From the NCBI GenBank assembly GCA_029378245.1, contig JARKIF010000011.1:930001-994000 (forward strand): 64,000 bases of DNA, written 5' to 3'. The translations under genes were made by a program, and so were the position numbers. Source of the DNA: Roridomyces roridus (Eukaryota; Basidiomycota; Agaricomycetes; Agaricales; Mycenaceae). Of this stretch, positions 22,287 to 34,683 are shown one piece after another. Below the pieces are notes generated by a model, which saw only the letters and a program-made list of their open reading frames with translations, was not told the origin of the DNA and searched no databases. Within the stretch, counting starts at the first letter, position 1. Each line of letters begins with the position of its first letter.

Positions 22287-23313
22287 ATGCCTTTCGAACC
22301 AACCAACTCCTTCTCCAGCCGCTTCCCTGAGGAAGAGGACGACAATTATTCTCCTCCTCTAGTGCGTATTCTATGCAGTCGCTGGCCATACACTTCTAAC
22401 CACTTTCCGCAGCCTACGAGACCCGGAAGCCCGAGTTGGACCATCGGAGAATCGCTTCAGCACCTCCACCTCCAAGCCCCCCAGCGCCCGCGCACTCCAG
22501 GCCCTTCGAGGACCCAGTCGTCCTTCGTGCGTCCGACGTACAGCCCTCTGCGCCACGCAAACACCAGTCATCGCCTCCCCCTCGTCCAAAATCCACACCC
22601 GCATCAGCTTCCCCAAAGCGACTGGTGGCACCTCCCACCCACCGGTGGCAGGCCTGCGAGGCGCGTCGGCCGTCCTCCGTCCTACCAGTCCTTGTCTTTT
22701 AGGAGCGTCCAGTTCGACCCCGACCCGCAGCACCTGTCCAGGGGACAACGCAATCTGAGCGGTGTTTCAATGGAGCTCGCGCTCCAGCGATGTGCGCATA
22801 TGAGCAACGGTGACGAGAAGCTTCGGTATTTGTTACCCTTCACACCGACGTGGAAGCCTATTCTGCGGATTCAGGTATGTCTTCTTTGCCTTTGCGTTTG
22901 ACGGATTCGGCGTGCTCATATTTTGTATAATAGTGGCCGGGTTATGACGAAATGGACCTGACGCGCAACGAGTTTCGCTCCCTGTCCGTGGATCTACCGC
23001 TGATCCTGGACCCCGAGATGCGGATGAAGGATCTCGCCCAGCAGTTGGCTCAGTACTACTATAACTTTGCCACGAACGAGGTGCGTCTGCTTTACCCTGA
23101 CTCTTTCTTTTTCCTTACCTACGCTTTTAGCTCTACGCCGAAACCGTCTCCGGCCCTCCGTACCACCTCGGCCTGATTCCCCTCGGCGCAGCTCGTGCTC
23201 CAAACACTGTCAACTTCAATCGCCTCCGCATGGTGAAGCTTTGGTCCAACGATTCCCTTTTCTGGACTCTCGAGGTGGTGATTGTGCATGATTATGTGGC
23301 GAATGGGGTTTAA
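22287..23313 (+). CDS. uncharacterised protein with P/S/R-rich N-terminus
   Basis: Not recognised. Exons 22287-22361, 22413-22874, 22934-23080 and 23131-23313 join in phase to 288 aa. The first half is rich in Pro, Ser, Arg and His and probably disordered. The second half looks folded: SMELALQRCAHMSNGDEKLR, WPGYDEMDLTRNEF, MKDLAQQLAQYYYNF, SGPPYHLGLIPL and FWTLEVVIVHDYVANGV. No signal peptide or membrane segment. The stop follows the last of three introns with clear consensus ends, and a TATA box precedes it, so it is probably expressed. Confidence 0.72.
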
Positions 23314-24026
23314 CTTTTGGGACACGATACTTGATGACCTTGACGACTTTATATGACCTTATAGTATGGCTACACATGTTCTTATGGATAATTGGATATG
23401 TTCATTTTGGCTGATCAACCTCAACCATCATCGCTGAAATAAATCCGAGACGCGTCGCAATTACGCTAAACACAGATATCCCCGGACATACGCGCGCGTT
23501 TGGGTTCAAGTTGAACTCGATGCTGAGCAAAGAGCAGACAAACCTTTGAGTCAAATGTCAAATCATGTTCATGTTGTGAGCCCGGAGGAAACCTAACGAC
23601 CAGGTCCACACAAGTTGGTGGTTGAAATTTATTCACATAGTCTTGTCGTATTGCCGAGCCGGGGGTATTTCAGGCTGGGAAAATCCTTTACACATGGCAG
23701 TATGCAAAAAGAAATCATGACGATTCACAAACTACCATGAACCGAATCGAACAGTCGATCATGATACACATAATTGCCTCTCAGCTGGTCTGTCAGAGAG
23801 CAGGAGCTCCTGTTGGCCTCGCACTCCCCGCTTTGGATGTCGATTTCGTACAAAAATGCGTTCGATTTGCTCCGAGCGCGGATCACACATCACATCCCGT
23901 TACCACACTCGGCCACCGGACGGCCCGTTGAAAGCGGCAGTTTGATGCGCCGGGTTCGATTCGGATATGTCCTTTCGGCGTAGTTGAATTGTAGGCCGGG
24001 ACATTTTAAAAGCTGGCTAATGTAGT
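23314..24026. other. intergenic, no feature recognised
   Basis: Lies between two convergent genes. A GGGTTCGATTCGG word near 23950 resembles a tRNA B-box, but no tRNA or repeat unit could be built around it. Nothing else was recognised. Confidence 0.35.
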
Positions 24027-25007
24027 CTACGCATTAACATCCGTCGTAAACGTAGCAAAGTCGCTCCCAAACGCAGCATACACATCCGTGTTGGCGATGT
24101 TGAGGTTGGTGATGTACACACTGCCAAAGCCGGAGCTCTTGAGCGCCGAGACGACGGTGGAGAGGCTCGAGTCGGCGGTGAATGAGTGGATGATGACGGA
24201 TTGCTGGGCGGCTTTGACGACCGGGAGACTGAAGTATGTTATATGAGCACCGATCGCTGAGGAAAGGAAGATTGACGCACGGAGCCTGGCTCTGGTACGA
24301 AGCGTACGAGTCCTCGAAGGTGACGATCTGGTCGGCGATGGAGTAGTAGTCGGAGTTGCCGATGTTCGTGCCGGGGTTCAAGAAGATCTGCGTATCGGAC
24401 TCGTCGTCAGACGAGGAGAGGCGAGCAAAACACGCATAGTATACTCACATATCCCTTGGAAATACCAGTGAAGGTCGCAGCGCGGACAGCGTCGGTATAC
24501 GCGGTATATTGCGCAGTCAAGCCCGCCTCCGTCTCATCGAAAAAGATGCCCTGCACGCCATATGCCGAGGACCACCCAGTGTAGGTCTTTATATCGGTCT
24601 GAACGTCAGCGACGGCACGCGCGCCGTAGCTCGTGTAGACGTAGCCGAGGAGAATAGCGTTGAAGTGCGAGCGGAGAGTCGTGATGGCAGCCTGGTAGCT
24701 CGTGTCGGGCTGCGAGTTGGCCGAGCCGGGACCGCTGGCGGGGTTGACGATGATGTAGAATTGGGTGTTGGGGTTGTTCGTCATGCTGTGGGTGGGCGTC
24801 AAAGGGAGAACAGAATCGGGGATAATGAACGCACGCAGTCGTGAGGGGGCCCCAGGTGGAGGTCGTCGACGGGTAAGAATACAGGGGGACCTGGAAGCAG
24901 ATTGAATCGGAATCGAAATGCTAGGGTGGGCAACGCACGATGACTCCCGTTTTAGCATAAACGGCCGTGACCAACAGAAGAATGGATGAAAGAGCAGAGA
25001 AGAGCAT
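24027..25007 (-). CDS. spherulin-4 family secreted protein
   Basis: Cell-surface protein of the spherulation-specific family 4 type, known from slime-mould encystment and common in fungi, with a TIM-barrel-like glycosidase relationship. Exons 24939-25007, 24835-24890, 24449-24785, 24281-24387 and 24027-24228 give 256 aa. A signal peptide is clear (MLFSALSSILLLVTAVYA). Then VPLYSYPS, FYIIVNPASGPG, LLGYVYTSYG, GIFFDET and IFLNPGT are the family landmarks in order. ORF and splice phases agree throughout; three of four donors are GTGCGT. Exact enzymatic role unknown. Confidence 0.9.
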
Positions 25008-25045
25008 GATGGGCGAGGTGGTCAGACCTCAGTCCACTGGGAGTA

Positions 25046-25051
25046 CTTATA
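25046..25051 (-). promoter_or_regulatory. TATA-like box of the spherulin-4 gene
   Basis: TATAAG on the minus strand about 39 bp before the ATG. Beyond it, 25052-26067 contains no ORF with protein-like composition and no repeat that I recognised. Confidence 0.45.
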
Positions 25052-26067
25052 CGCCGAGCCTGCATTCCCTGCCCGCAAGCCCAATGCCATAGGAACGTGC
25101 GCGTGATCGTTGTCCCACGCGTGCTCCCGCGTGTCACATGCGTCTCGGCCCCGACCATCGGCAACGGCGGAAAACTGCACAGTGTAACACAAGACAGGAG
25201 CAAGACGTAGTGAACGATGGAAAGGGCATCCTGGATATCGAACGGCATTAAGAGCAGGCACCCAGCCATGGATTCCGAAAAGCCAGTCCAGTCCATCATC
25301 CCAATGGTTCTGAACAACCCCGGAGCTCGACACTCCGGAAGCAACCCAGGGACAATGATGCGTAAACGGATATTCAAAATCGATGCTCACCATGCCGAGA
25401 GTCAGGTCAACGTGGCCTGGGGAAATGCATGAGAACGAGATTGCAATTGCAATGGGGTTCGAGAGATTAGAAATGAGGCCTGAGGCTTGAGGCTTGACGG
25501 TGCCCCTGGGCTGGATTGAGGAGGATTGAGGCGGGACGAAGGAGCGACGGCGCCCGCTGAGTCATCAGGCCCAGGCGCGTCCGCATTTGGACGCCTATTG
25601 ATCCGTCGGATTCCCACTCGACACTTCTCCTCTCGTGACGACATCGTCCGGCGATCCCAGGCAAATCCCAGGAACGCCTCCTGGCTCGCACGTGCACAGA
25701 TGTGCAGGAAGAGCACAGAGAATATTCAAGATGCCACCGAGCGCCTGCTTCTCTGCTCTGCCAGACCGATCGACTCGGCCCACCCAGAAGCCAATGGAAA
25801 GACCAGTCAACGACCAGTAGCTTGCTTGAAGTTGTACTAGTTGTCGCCCACCTGCATGCAATACCTTCCCAGCCCTGCTGTTCCACCCTGTGCCACTCGC
25901 TGACCAACCGGCTATCAAGCTCGGGCCCTCGACGAGGCCAAAGCAGCCATCAATAGCACCCGGGCCCAGGCGTCAATTGGCTTGTTGGTCCAACGAACAA
26001 TGAAGAAACACAGGCTATACACCATTCTCGGACCTCAAAGGAACACTATTGCTTCGCGGAGGGCGGG

Positions 26068-26074
26068 TATAAAG
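26068..26074 (+). promoter_or_regulatory. TATA box of the gene at 26150
   Basis: TATAAAG, 76 bp before the ATG, farther than at the other genes. Confidence 0.4.
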
Positions 26075-26149
26075 CACGGCTCGTGCACGATTCTCGAGGC
26101 CCCACCCTGCGAACCCCGTTTCCCCCTGCGACGCCCCCACTCTTGAACG

Positions 26150-27444
26150 ATGTCGTCCCCGCCTAAACTTTCCATCCGCACCGACCTCACTCCCACTCCC
26201 CCGCGATACCAACGTCCGGTAAGCACTTCGTTTTGGATGCCATCTATTCGAGTCTGAAGTGTACTCCAGGCCGATCTGGTTATCCCTGACATGGGTCGGA
26301 TCGACGCCACAGCGCGCGTTCTCATGCACAAGATGATGGCAGATGCGTATGAGCATGGACGGTTGGTATGGAAGGAGAACAAGAAGCGCCGTGCGCTACT
26401 GGAGAGCCCGAGTCCGATAAAGTGCGTCGAGCCAATTGTTCATCTTCCCGATCTGACCTTTACCCTTCAGTTTCCCTGTGGACCAAACGAGGCACAAAAG
26501 GTGAGATTCCCATCGTTCGATCTTGATGCCATACTTACAAGTCTGTTCAGAAAGTCATTGGCTGGTTGGTTGCTGAGGGTCTGATGTACCCCGAGGACGA
26601 TGACGACTCGTCGGATGAAGAGTCTCTCCTCACTAGCGCGCGTCTCATTCCTGTATATCTTGCTTTGTTCTCATTCTTTACCTCAGCCTCCCGACTCGCC
26701 ATGCACAACCGATTCCCCTCGTCGCTTCCCGTGGCATAGCCGTCTGGAGCTCGTCAGAGGCAGCTCCAAGTCTGCCTCTGCCTCCGAGCCCGCCCTTTCC
26801 TCTCCGCGTCATTCCACAGCTAGATTGCTGGCGACTATGAAGCGTACGGTCTCAGCGCTACCCACCGTCCGCGTCAAACCCAAACACCTCGCTTCTCCCC
26901 AATCCGCCCCATCCACGCCAACCAAACGGCGCTCCCTTTCCGACGAGCCAACTTCCCCCAGAAGCCCCAAAATCTCGAGGCCTCCGGTGAGCTTACCGTC
27001 TTCTCCCTGCCGTCCGAGCTTATCGTTTTTCCCAGTCATGGGACGGCTTTGAATCCGTCTTGACCACAGCCACGCGGCGCGCTGCCATGCTCGGTACCAT
27101 CACCGAGGAAGCCGCCGAAGCCATCATCGAACGTGACCGCGCTCATGCGCCCTCATCCGTGCCACCTCCACCCCCAACCACTCCTGCCGCGCGTACTCAA
27201 TTTCCTCCTCCCGAATCACATCCCGACGCCACCCCCGCCTACGCCTCGACGCCCCACACCGCCGCCAGTGCCACCCGCTGTGCCCGATCTTCGACGGTGG
27301 TACCACGGTGTCGTCCTCTTCATTGTCTGGCACCTTGCCATTATCCTAATGTGCACGTATCTCATCGTGCGCGTGTGTTGGAAGCCGATGGCGCTTTGTT
27401 CTGCGATTTTGACGATTGCGTTCGTCTGTTCGTCCTTTTGGTAG
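26150..27444 (+). CDS. putative membrane protein with long disordered region
   Basis: Not recognised. Best model: exons 26150-26218, 26270-26500, 26551-26652, 26687-26986, 27036-27192 and 27269-27444, 344 aa. Order: short basic N-terminus, helical charged region, acidic patch (PEDDDDSSDEE), long S/P/R-rich disordered stretch, then WDGFESVLTTATRRAAMLG, and a hydrophobic C-terminus (VVLFIVWHLAIILMCTYLIV, then CSAILTIAFVC) that would make two membrane spans. The 76-nt intron at 27193 is needed to reach the hydrophobic frame. The model needs a 34-nt intron at 26653, shorter than any other here, so that junction is doubtful. Confidence 0.55.
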
Positions 27445-27843
27445 GCAGACTTTGAGAACAAAATTGCAACCAATGTATTAGCATCCCAGTGTATCAACCC
27501 TAATTTTGAGAACACTCATGACTTGAGATCAAGAAGCAGCTCGCTTTCTTTTCGGACCACCACCATCTCTGTCATCTTGCTCTCATCGCGTGCAGTTGGC
27601 TGATTTGAATAAGGCACAGTCGCATGTGTTCGCCGGCATCTCTCTTAAATCCCCACAAAGGTCTCTTTCCTACCAGCGGAAGCTATCGACGCCCACTTTT
27701 CTTTCGCCCCGGCTTGATGGCGGTCTCACCTCGGTCCTCAATCGACGACGAATTTACCGAAAATACCCGGTGACCTTTAACCACATGACGCGCGACAAGA
27801 GTATTTGAACACCTGGCAACGGTACAGCTCCACGTACGAGATC
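27445..27843. other. intergenic, upstream of the CE16 gene
   Basis: No ORF of protein-like composition and no clear TATA box; probably the promoter of the esterase gene that follows. Confidence 0.35.
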
Positions 27844-29395
27844 ATGTCTTCTTCTCTGCTCATTTCGAGTTTGACCGTTTCGCTCCTTGCGTCGGCAGCA
27901 CGAGCGCAAACGACGGTGCCAGTCTTCGGTCAGTGCGGAGGATTACAGTATACAGGGTCGACGGTGTGTGCCGCTGGGTGAGATTGCTGAATCATGAGTC
28001 TGTATTTGTCTGATATTTCGCCCAGGTCGTTCTGCTCCTGGGAGAGCGATTGTAAGGGCGGAAGTTCACATTCCGAGACTTGTGCCTGACCGCAAGCTTT
28101 TTAGTCTTCAGCCAATGCGTCCCAGGGACCGCCCCGCCGCCGTTCTCAGGCCCGATTAACTTCTGGTTCCCCTTGCGAGTCCTCTTTCCCAAGTTTCCTC
28201 CCTCAGCTGATCTCACTTCCTACCAGCGGCGACAGCTACACATCGACGACTTTCGCTCCCAACGAGACGCTCCCGAATATCCACAATCCCCTCGGCAACC
28301 CTCCCTTCCCTGGATTCACAGGCGGCGGCGGGGAGAACTACGTCGGCTACCTGACCGAAACTGACAACTCCTCCGTGGTTTTTGCGTACAATTACGCCTT
28401 CGGTGGAGCGACGATCAACGCTAGCCTCGTGACGCCGTTCGAGCCCACCGTGCTCTCTCTCATCGACCAGGTGAATGAGTTTTTGACCGGTGGGGTGGCG
28501 AGCAAGCCTGCTTCGACGCCCTGGACGAGTGCGAATGCGTTGTTCTCGGTTTGGATTGGTGAGTCGGCGGTGGATTCTTTGTTTTTGGTTGAGATTGAGT
28601 GCGTTTTACTCTAGGCGTAAACGACATGGCGGGGAGCTGGTTCGAGCCAGGTGACCGTGGAGTGTCAGTTTGGTCATTGCTTTCCCCGCTCGCTGCTGAC
28701 CCCGATGCCCAGTTTCGCAGAGACGCTCCTTGGCGAATATTTTGCTTTGATCCAAAAACTCGTACGTCGATTGATCTCCTTGAACAACGGGTATACTAAT
28801 GAACCCACAGTAGTACGTTAGCTCTCCCGTTGACCCTACCCTCCTCACGAAACTCAAGTGCCGTCGGCGCGCGCAACTTCCTCTTCCTCAACGTCCCGCG
28901 CGTCGACTTGACGCCTCAATTCGCGGCGAACGGCGCTGCTGATCAGGCTATATTGAAATCTGTCATAGACGACTTCAACACTCGGCTTGCGACTCATGTG
29001 GCTTCGTTCAAAGCACAAAACAGCGGTGTACGTCGCCACTGTCCCTCCATACATTATCCCTTGTCTTGATATTTCACAAGGTGACGACCTGGATTTGGGA
29101 TTCCAACAGCGTATTCACGACGATCTTGGCCAATCCGACTGCATTTGGGTTCGTGGATGCTATCAGCTTTGGGAATACGGGGGATTTCTGGGGGTGCGTC
29201 ATTTCATCTCTCTCTCTATCTGTTCTTTGTCTCAACGAGCATGCGACGTAGAAATGACTTCCATCCGGGACGTGAGTGACGTTCTGTCAAGCTTGCCTCA
29301 TTTTGTTTTGACCCCGGAAATTAATTGCAGCGGAGGCGCATGCGATATTCGCGCAGGATATTGCCAAACAGATGGCTGGGTCTGTGTGGTTTTAG
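27844..29395 (+). CDS. CBM1-CE16 acetylesterase (GDSL family)
   Basis: Secreted plant-cell-wall esterase that would remove acetyl groups from hemicellulose oligosaccharides while its CBM1 binds cellulose. Exons 27844-27977, 28026-28051, 28105-28174, 28227-28558, 28615-28650, 28721-28761, 28811-28812, 28859-29027, 29081-29193, 29252-29271 and 29331-29395 sum to 335 aa. Signal peptide; CBM1 (FGQCGGLQYTGSTVCAAG... to FSQC); PP linker; catalytic Ser in FGDSYT; NPLGNPPFPGF; AFGGATIN; GVNDMAG; RNFLFLNVP; and the Asp/His pair in NDFHPG. One intron has a GC donor. Correct joining of LYAVGARN requires a 2-nt exon (TA) between introns of 49 and 46 nt. Confidence 0.9.
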
Positions 29396-29509
29396 CTCTA
29401 GTGGCACCGATCAAGTATGACCTCTGTTGGATCGGAAGAAGATACCTCGTTCAATATAAAGTAATTGGGCTCCAATGCCACAAGAGGAGGACAAGCAACA
29501 AACTATGAA

Positions 29510-31328
29510 TCACACCAGACCCCGATTAAAATCAAGTCCCTCCCTTTCGATCCGCTCCAACCTCTCAGTCGTAAGTTGCAAGCACTCTGGGAGTCCCGTC
29601 TCCGTCCACATCCCACCCCGCATGAGAGTAACAAGTCCTGGGGCACAAGAAAATATATGCGGCATCCCATGCCCATGGAACCCCGCGCAAATCCACTGCC
29701 CAGGTAGGTTCGGTACAGGACCGATGAATGGGAGGCTGTCTGCGCTCTGTCGTTGAGCAAAGTCAACCCGAGTTCACAGCAAGCCAGGACTGAAAAGACG
29801 CACATTCCCAATGATCCCACTCCACGCATACACATTCCCAACACCGGGCGCCCCCAAACCCTCCGTCCATCCATCGAACGTCGTCGAAGTAAGGTCAGTA
29901 ACAGCATCCGTAATTGGCTGAAAATCACTCAGACTGTCGTCAAACAGCCGTGGTGGGTCCTCAGCCAAATACTCCTTGAGCTTTCTCTGGTTCGGACCGT
30001 CTCCTCCAAAGAGCAGAATACCGTCCGCTGTACAGCGGGGGTTGATGGTATAGGTCCCGCCTCCTTCGGCCATGACTGCGTAGGAATTTTGGAGCGCCCG
30101 ACCGCCGGCGAACGTTCGGGGTGGGATGACTTTGTTGCACATGTGCGCTGTGGGTTGAATATAGCTTGCGAATGAGGGGAGGACTCCCGAGGTGTATGCG
30201 TTGGTGGCGTAGACGACCGTCGGGGTTGAGATGACGCCGCGTGGGGTGTGGACGGACCAGAGGCCAACGGAGGCGGAGGGTGTGACAGAGGAGACCGGGG
30301 TCCATGTTTGTAGGTTTAGCCCTTTGTCAAGGCAGAGTTGCATTATGTGGGCGACTGGAACTGCGTTGGTGCCGTTCTAATTGTGGGCCGGGAGACTTAC
30401 CGAGTTTCCAAGGGTAGAAGGTAGACGCTTTCCAAGACCAGACGGCTTGCGCTCCTTTGAGGCGGGAGATCTGTATGTACATCTCAAGGCAAGCTCAATC
30501 GTCGTTATAGGAAAGCTCACCTTCTCGGCCTCCACCGGATCGGAGATATAATTGATGTGGTCCACTTTGCCGCCGCACGCCTTGTAAGCTTGGAATACAG
30601 CGCCGATTTTGTGTGCGACCTCCGGCGACATGGCTACATCCAACTGGGTGCAAACATGAGTTGTTACCTCGTTTAAAGAAAGTCTGATCTCTCACTGTAT
30701 CCCCAACCCACAAATCGCAGTCTACTTTCTCCTGTTGAACAAACTCGACCAGCTTTCGCCACGTGTTGAATTCATGCTCGAGGAGCTGAGCTTTGTCAGA
30801 CTCGCACTCCAATAAGCCAATAATTCCGACTCGCCTTCTTCGCTTGCTCCTCACCAAACATCTTGGCGTATCTCGTGAATCCGCGATACTATGTACACAC
30901 AAGTTAGCACGGGAACTCTGGAAAACGGCAGATTGACAACACACACCTGATCCGGCTTACAATGCCCAGCATTCCTCCCCGTGGCGCCAGAACAAAGCTC
31001 CCTAGCCTCCAAAACCACCACGTTCTTTGGGGGATTCGGACGCTTGAGCAGCTCGTAAGCGATGAGCGTTCCCGACATCTGTTCAAACTTGACGTTGAGA
31101 TTTTTTACTTCTACAGCAAGCAAGAGGGGAAAGGCACACCCCAGAACCGATGACGACCACGTCTGCGGCTGTAGGAAGGTCCTGAGTCGTGCGATGGTCT
31201 AGGAGAGGCGAGGCGCGGACGCCTTGGAGCCAGTGCGAGAGGGACATTCCGTCGGGGATGGGAAATGCTTTGCCGCCTTCGACACCCACGCTGGATGGCG
31301 TCTTGGACGCAGATGAAGATGAGCCCAT
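29510..31328 (-). CDS. FAD-dependent oxidoreductase (DAO family)
   Basis: Flavoenzyme of the D-amino-acid oxidase/sarcosine oxidase-like family; substrate unknown. Exons 31140-31328, 30947-31078, 30835-30888, 30696-30785, 30521-30643, 30401-30470, 29804-30354 and 29510-29746 give about 481 aa. The ADP-binding motif GSGMSGT is formed across the first intron, followed by VVVLEARELCSGATGRNAGH. Later landmarks are VYATNAYTSGVLP, VYAWSGIIG and the C-terminal FAD contact CAGFHGHGMPHIF. The intron after KMFGEEQAKK has a GC donor (GCGAGT). The 3' end faces the CE16 gene with 114 bp between the two stops. Confidence 0.9.
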
Positions 31329-31572
31329 GGCGGTGGGATGAAAGAAGCTGCGGTGATCGCCGCGGCATTCTTTATCTGATCCACGGCCATAAAGGGCAAA
31401 TGTGATTAGAAAGTGACGAATTCAACGATTCAGAGTTCCTTGGGGTGTTCGGCGATATGCATTGGTGGAGTACCTGAGTTCAATTACCATGGTAGACTTG
31501 CATTATAACAATACGGATAATAGTAGCGCGCCAGGTGGACCATTCATAGAGGACAGTTGAGATACAACTCTT

Positions 31573-34267
31573 TCACCGCTTCAGCCGCCGGCGCCAGTGC
31601 ACCCCCGCCTCATCAGTCAACTTGATTCCAAACTGGAGCAACCGTTCAGACCGCTTCACCCAAGCGCTCTGCGCGATCGCATGTCTGAGAATACAGCGGT
31701 TTTCAAAACAGTACACGGGTTTGGAGCCCTGCTCCACATACATTTTTGCTGACCTTTGTTTGACGGAGAGTCGAGTTTGTGCTCCACTCAACTCCACAAC
31801 TCAATTTAAGAGCTGTGCTGGCTAGACGGCATTTCCCTTTCTGGGCAGGCGAGTGGAGTCGAAGCAGACTCACCGGCATACAGAGGTCAACACAAATGAA
31901 GGTGGAGCGCTGCATCAAAACCCGTATACTGTTTTGAAAACCGCTGTACCACATTCAACACGAATTCTTTCTGGCCCCGGAACGAAAAACGAAAACGCAC
32001 TCATTGATAGGTGGCCACTCGCACCGTGTAACTTGAAGCTCGCGCAGGGCAGGAAAATGTCCCGGCTCGAAGGCGTTCAATATCTCAGTCCATTCCGCCT
32101 CTTCCTCCTTCTTGCTGCCCCTGCGCCGGGAGAATGTCGATGTCGAAATCGTGAAAACAAAAGAGGAGCGAACTCGAGATTTTTATCAAAGACCATCTTG
32201 ACGAGAGCGTGGTGTTGAGCAGGGTAGTGCAAGTCCTGTATAGCCTCTTCAAAAAGGAGGCGCTGGAGCACCTATGGGTACTTAGTTGGTCAGTTGGATT
32301 TGATAGCCGCCAAGCACGAACCCGTTCAAAACAATATCTCCATCGTGGAAATCGTACATGGATATCGCGAAGGTTGGGACAAAGTGGCAGTATTTTGGCG
32401 AGTCGGTGGCGCCCTTCGCCGAGGGCGCGGATCTTGCCACCATGGCGTATAAGAAATGGCTCGATCTCGGCAAAGTTGGAGTAGAATTTTGACTCGGCGG
32501 CCTGGATGTGGGGTAGTCTGGTTGGTGAGTCAGTTTGTGAGGCAGTGAATACAGTGAACATGGGCATACTCCATGGACGCCATCAGGTGATACGCGTTGG
32601 TTGTCCGGAAATCCAGGGACTCCAGCACGGGGAATCCGCCCGAGGCGGTGTCGCTCGGCAATTCCAATGAGAGGGCGTCGTATGTGTGGTCCCACGACAG
32701 AGTGCGCAGAGCGGTGAATTTGGAGAACATAATGAGATCTGGAGGCGGATTGACTGCGTCTTGTTGCGAGACGACCTTGACAGCCAATTCGACGAGAGAC
32801 GCGCCTGCAAAATCGGCGAGTGCGGAGAACATGCCCCAATCGAGCGCAATCGGATCATGGATCCCCAAACGCGTGAGATTCGGCGTGTGGGCAAAGATGG
32901 GTGTTTGGATCGGATCTGCAGGCTCTGGGGAGCCTAGCGAGAGCGAGAATAATCCGCGTATATGGAGACCGAGAGACGGCTCAGCGGCCAGTTTCTCGCG
33001 GAAGAGTTGCATGTTCGAGGAGCTGACTGATGGCCATCGGTATAGGTACTCGAGGCCCAATCGCTAGAGCAGCTGTGAGGGACACTGAAGAGGGCAGATA
33101 CGAAGCGGTAACGAACGTGGAAAGTTTTGGAAACCAACAAATACTCCAGTCGGATCGCGCTAGGCCCTTTGAGTTTCTGATTCCGCCTTTTCCACATCCC
33201 CAGATGCGTTTGCTTCTCGGGGTTGGGCAGCATTGCAAAATAGAGAACCCGTTTCCACACGAGATCAACGATTTCTTGCGACGATGCCCCATAGGGATGA
33301 ACGATTGGTCGTGTACTCGTGGTGCCGGAGGTGGGACTGGGGTCGGCGACTTGTCCACAATAAAGGGTCTTGGGATCGTGTCAGATTCCAGGAGCTCGTC
33401 GCAGAAGTCTCTGTTACACACCGTGGGTCAACAAATCGCAACTTGTTCTTCCATTTGGATAATTTCGGGTCGGCAAGTATTTTCTCCTTGCGCCGCACCG
33501 ATGCAACCGCCCGAATCTCGAGCGTCTGCAAAGACGCCGCCTCCGCAAGAGCGAGAATTTCGTCGTGGATGGAAGTAGCCAAGTGGTTTAGCGGAAACGA
33601 GGCCGTCGTAACGCTCCGCATGCCAATGATTGTATTCATGAGATCGACACGATGTGCAACGGAGTAGGAGAAGGAGTAGGGAAAAGCTACGGTTGTCTGG
33701 AGCTCATGAGTGAGTAACGAGCACGCGGAGCGATGATAAAACACGCACGAGGTTCGTCCATTTCAGTCCCTTTAACGCCTCCATCAACTGCTTTACATGT
33801 TTGTTGTTGAGCATCTTCCGGCCGTCGTCTTCGTCCCAGATGATCAGTTGCTTTGGGTTTATCAACGGCAAGCCGAGGACGAGGCCGGAGGAGTCGGATG
33901 AGTGAAGGTGCAAAGAAACGACAATGTCGGTAATGTTGGGTGTGTATCGGAGGAGCTCGTGCATGCAGACCCCGAATCCGCCCTCGACGCGTAGTTTCTT
34001 GATGAATAGGCCGAGCTCAGGGTTCTTCTTCAACGCCGAGGCGAGGGCTCTGGCCTGGGCTCCCGAGCGAAGAACAATGACATTGTAGAGGAGCGGGGTG
34101 GAGACACGTAGCCAGGCCTTGCAGACCAGGAGAATCGCGGATGTCGACTCTCCAGAGATCGCGAAAAGGCTGTTCGTGCTGGTGGTGTAGGAGAAGCGAA
34201 CGTCGGGTATATGGAGGACGGGAGTGAGGATTTCAGAAATAATTTCGTCTGGAATGGACGGCGCCAT
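31573..34267 (-). pseudogene. F-box family copy C, frameshifted and carrying a MITE
   Basis: Starts MAPSIPDEIISEILTPVL and keeps the whole family layout to the C-terminal SAWVKRSERLLQFGIKLTD. Compared with its close paralogue at 51727, one base is missing near 33285-33292, between FIPMG and ASSQEIVDLVWKR, so the frame breaks in mid-gene. A 253-bp transposon sits in the last intron a few bases before the acceptor. The other exons remain open and conserved, so decay is recent. Its start is 184 bp from the divergent copy D. If intact it would be an SCF adaptor. Confidence 0.72.
31694..31946. mobile_element. TA-flanked MITE in the last intron of F-box copy C
   Basis: Inverted ends start CAGCGGTTTTCAAAACAGT (one mismatch over about 29 bp, extending to ACGGGTTT) and are flanked by TA. 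The paralogue at 54030-54050 has the same intron end without the insert, which proves an insertion. 253 bp, no ORF; Tc1/mariner-like MITE. Confidence 0.8.
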
Positions 34268-34451
34268 CTGAGGATTGTCTGAGGACGTGGTGGTAGAAGA
34301 CAAGAGTCGCGGCAAACAAGATCGGCGTTTTGATGCGTGATGACTTTGTCCCATTGCTTTGTCATCCTTGCCACTCTCCTTCTTCCTTCCACCGTCCGGT
34401 GCGAGCCCAAGCCACCGAAGCAGCCTGAGTCCCCACGCGAAGGGCTTGGCG
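34268..34451. promoter_or_regulatory. bidirectional intergenic region of the F-box pair C/D
   Basis: 184 bp between two divergent ATGs. The C-proximal part (GAGGACGTGGTGGTAGAAGA, then CAAACAAGATCGGCGTTTTG) is repeated almost exactly, inverted, before the gene at 51727, showing duplication together with the promoter. Confidence 0.5.
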
Positions 34452-34683
34452 ATGGCGCCCCACGTTCCTGACGAGATTATTCACGCGATTCTCGAGCCCA
34501 TCCTACGCGTACCCGACGCAGCATTCTCCTGCACCGCGGTCGATGAGAGTCCATTCGCAGCTCGCAGACAGTCCACATCTACTCTCCTACTCGTTTGCAA
34601 GTCGTGGTTGCACATTTGCACCCCGCTCTTGTACAACGTCGTCGTCCTGCGCTCCACGGCGCAGGCTCAATCTCTCCTCGCCA

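Noticed and set aside
23930..23985. possible tRNA (GGGTTCGATTCGG box)
   Set aside because: No acceptor, D- or anticodon stem can be formed around it and the T-stem itself does not pair.
25022..25907. long ORFs on the minus strand upstream of spherulin-4
   Set aside because: No splice-consistent structure, no recognisable motif and composition like random reading of GC-rich DNA.
26422..26470. GTGCGT...CAG intron in the 26150 gene
   Set aside because: Excision of 49 nt shifts the frame; the unspliced reading stays open.
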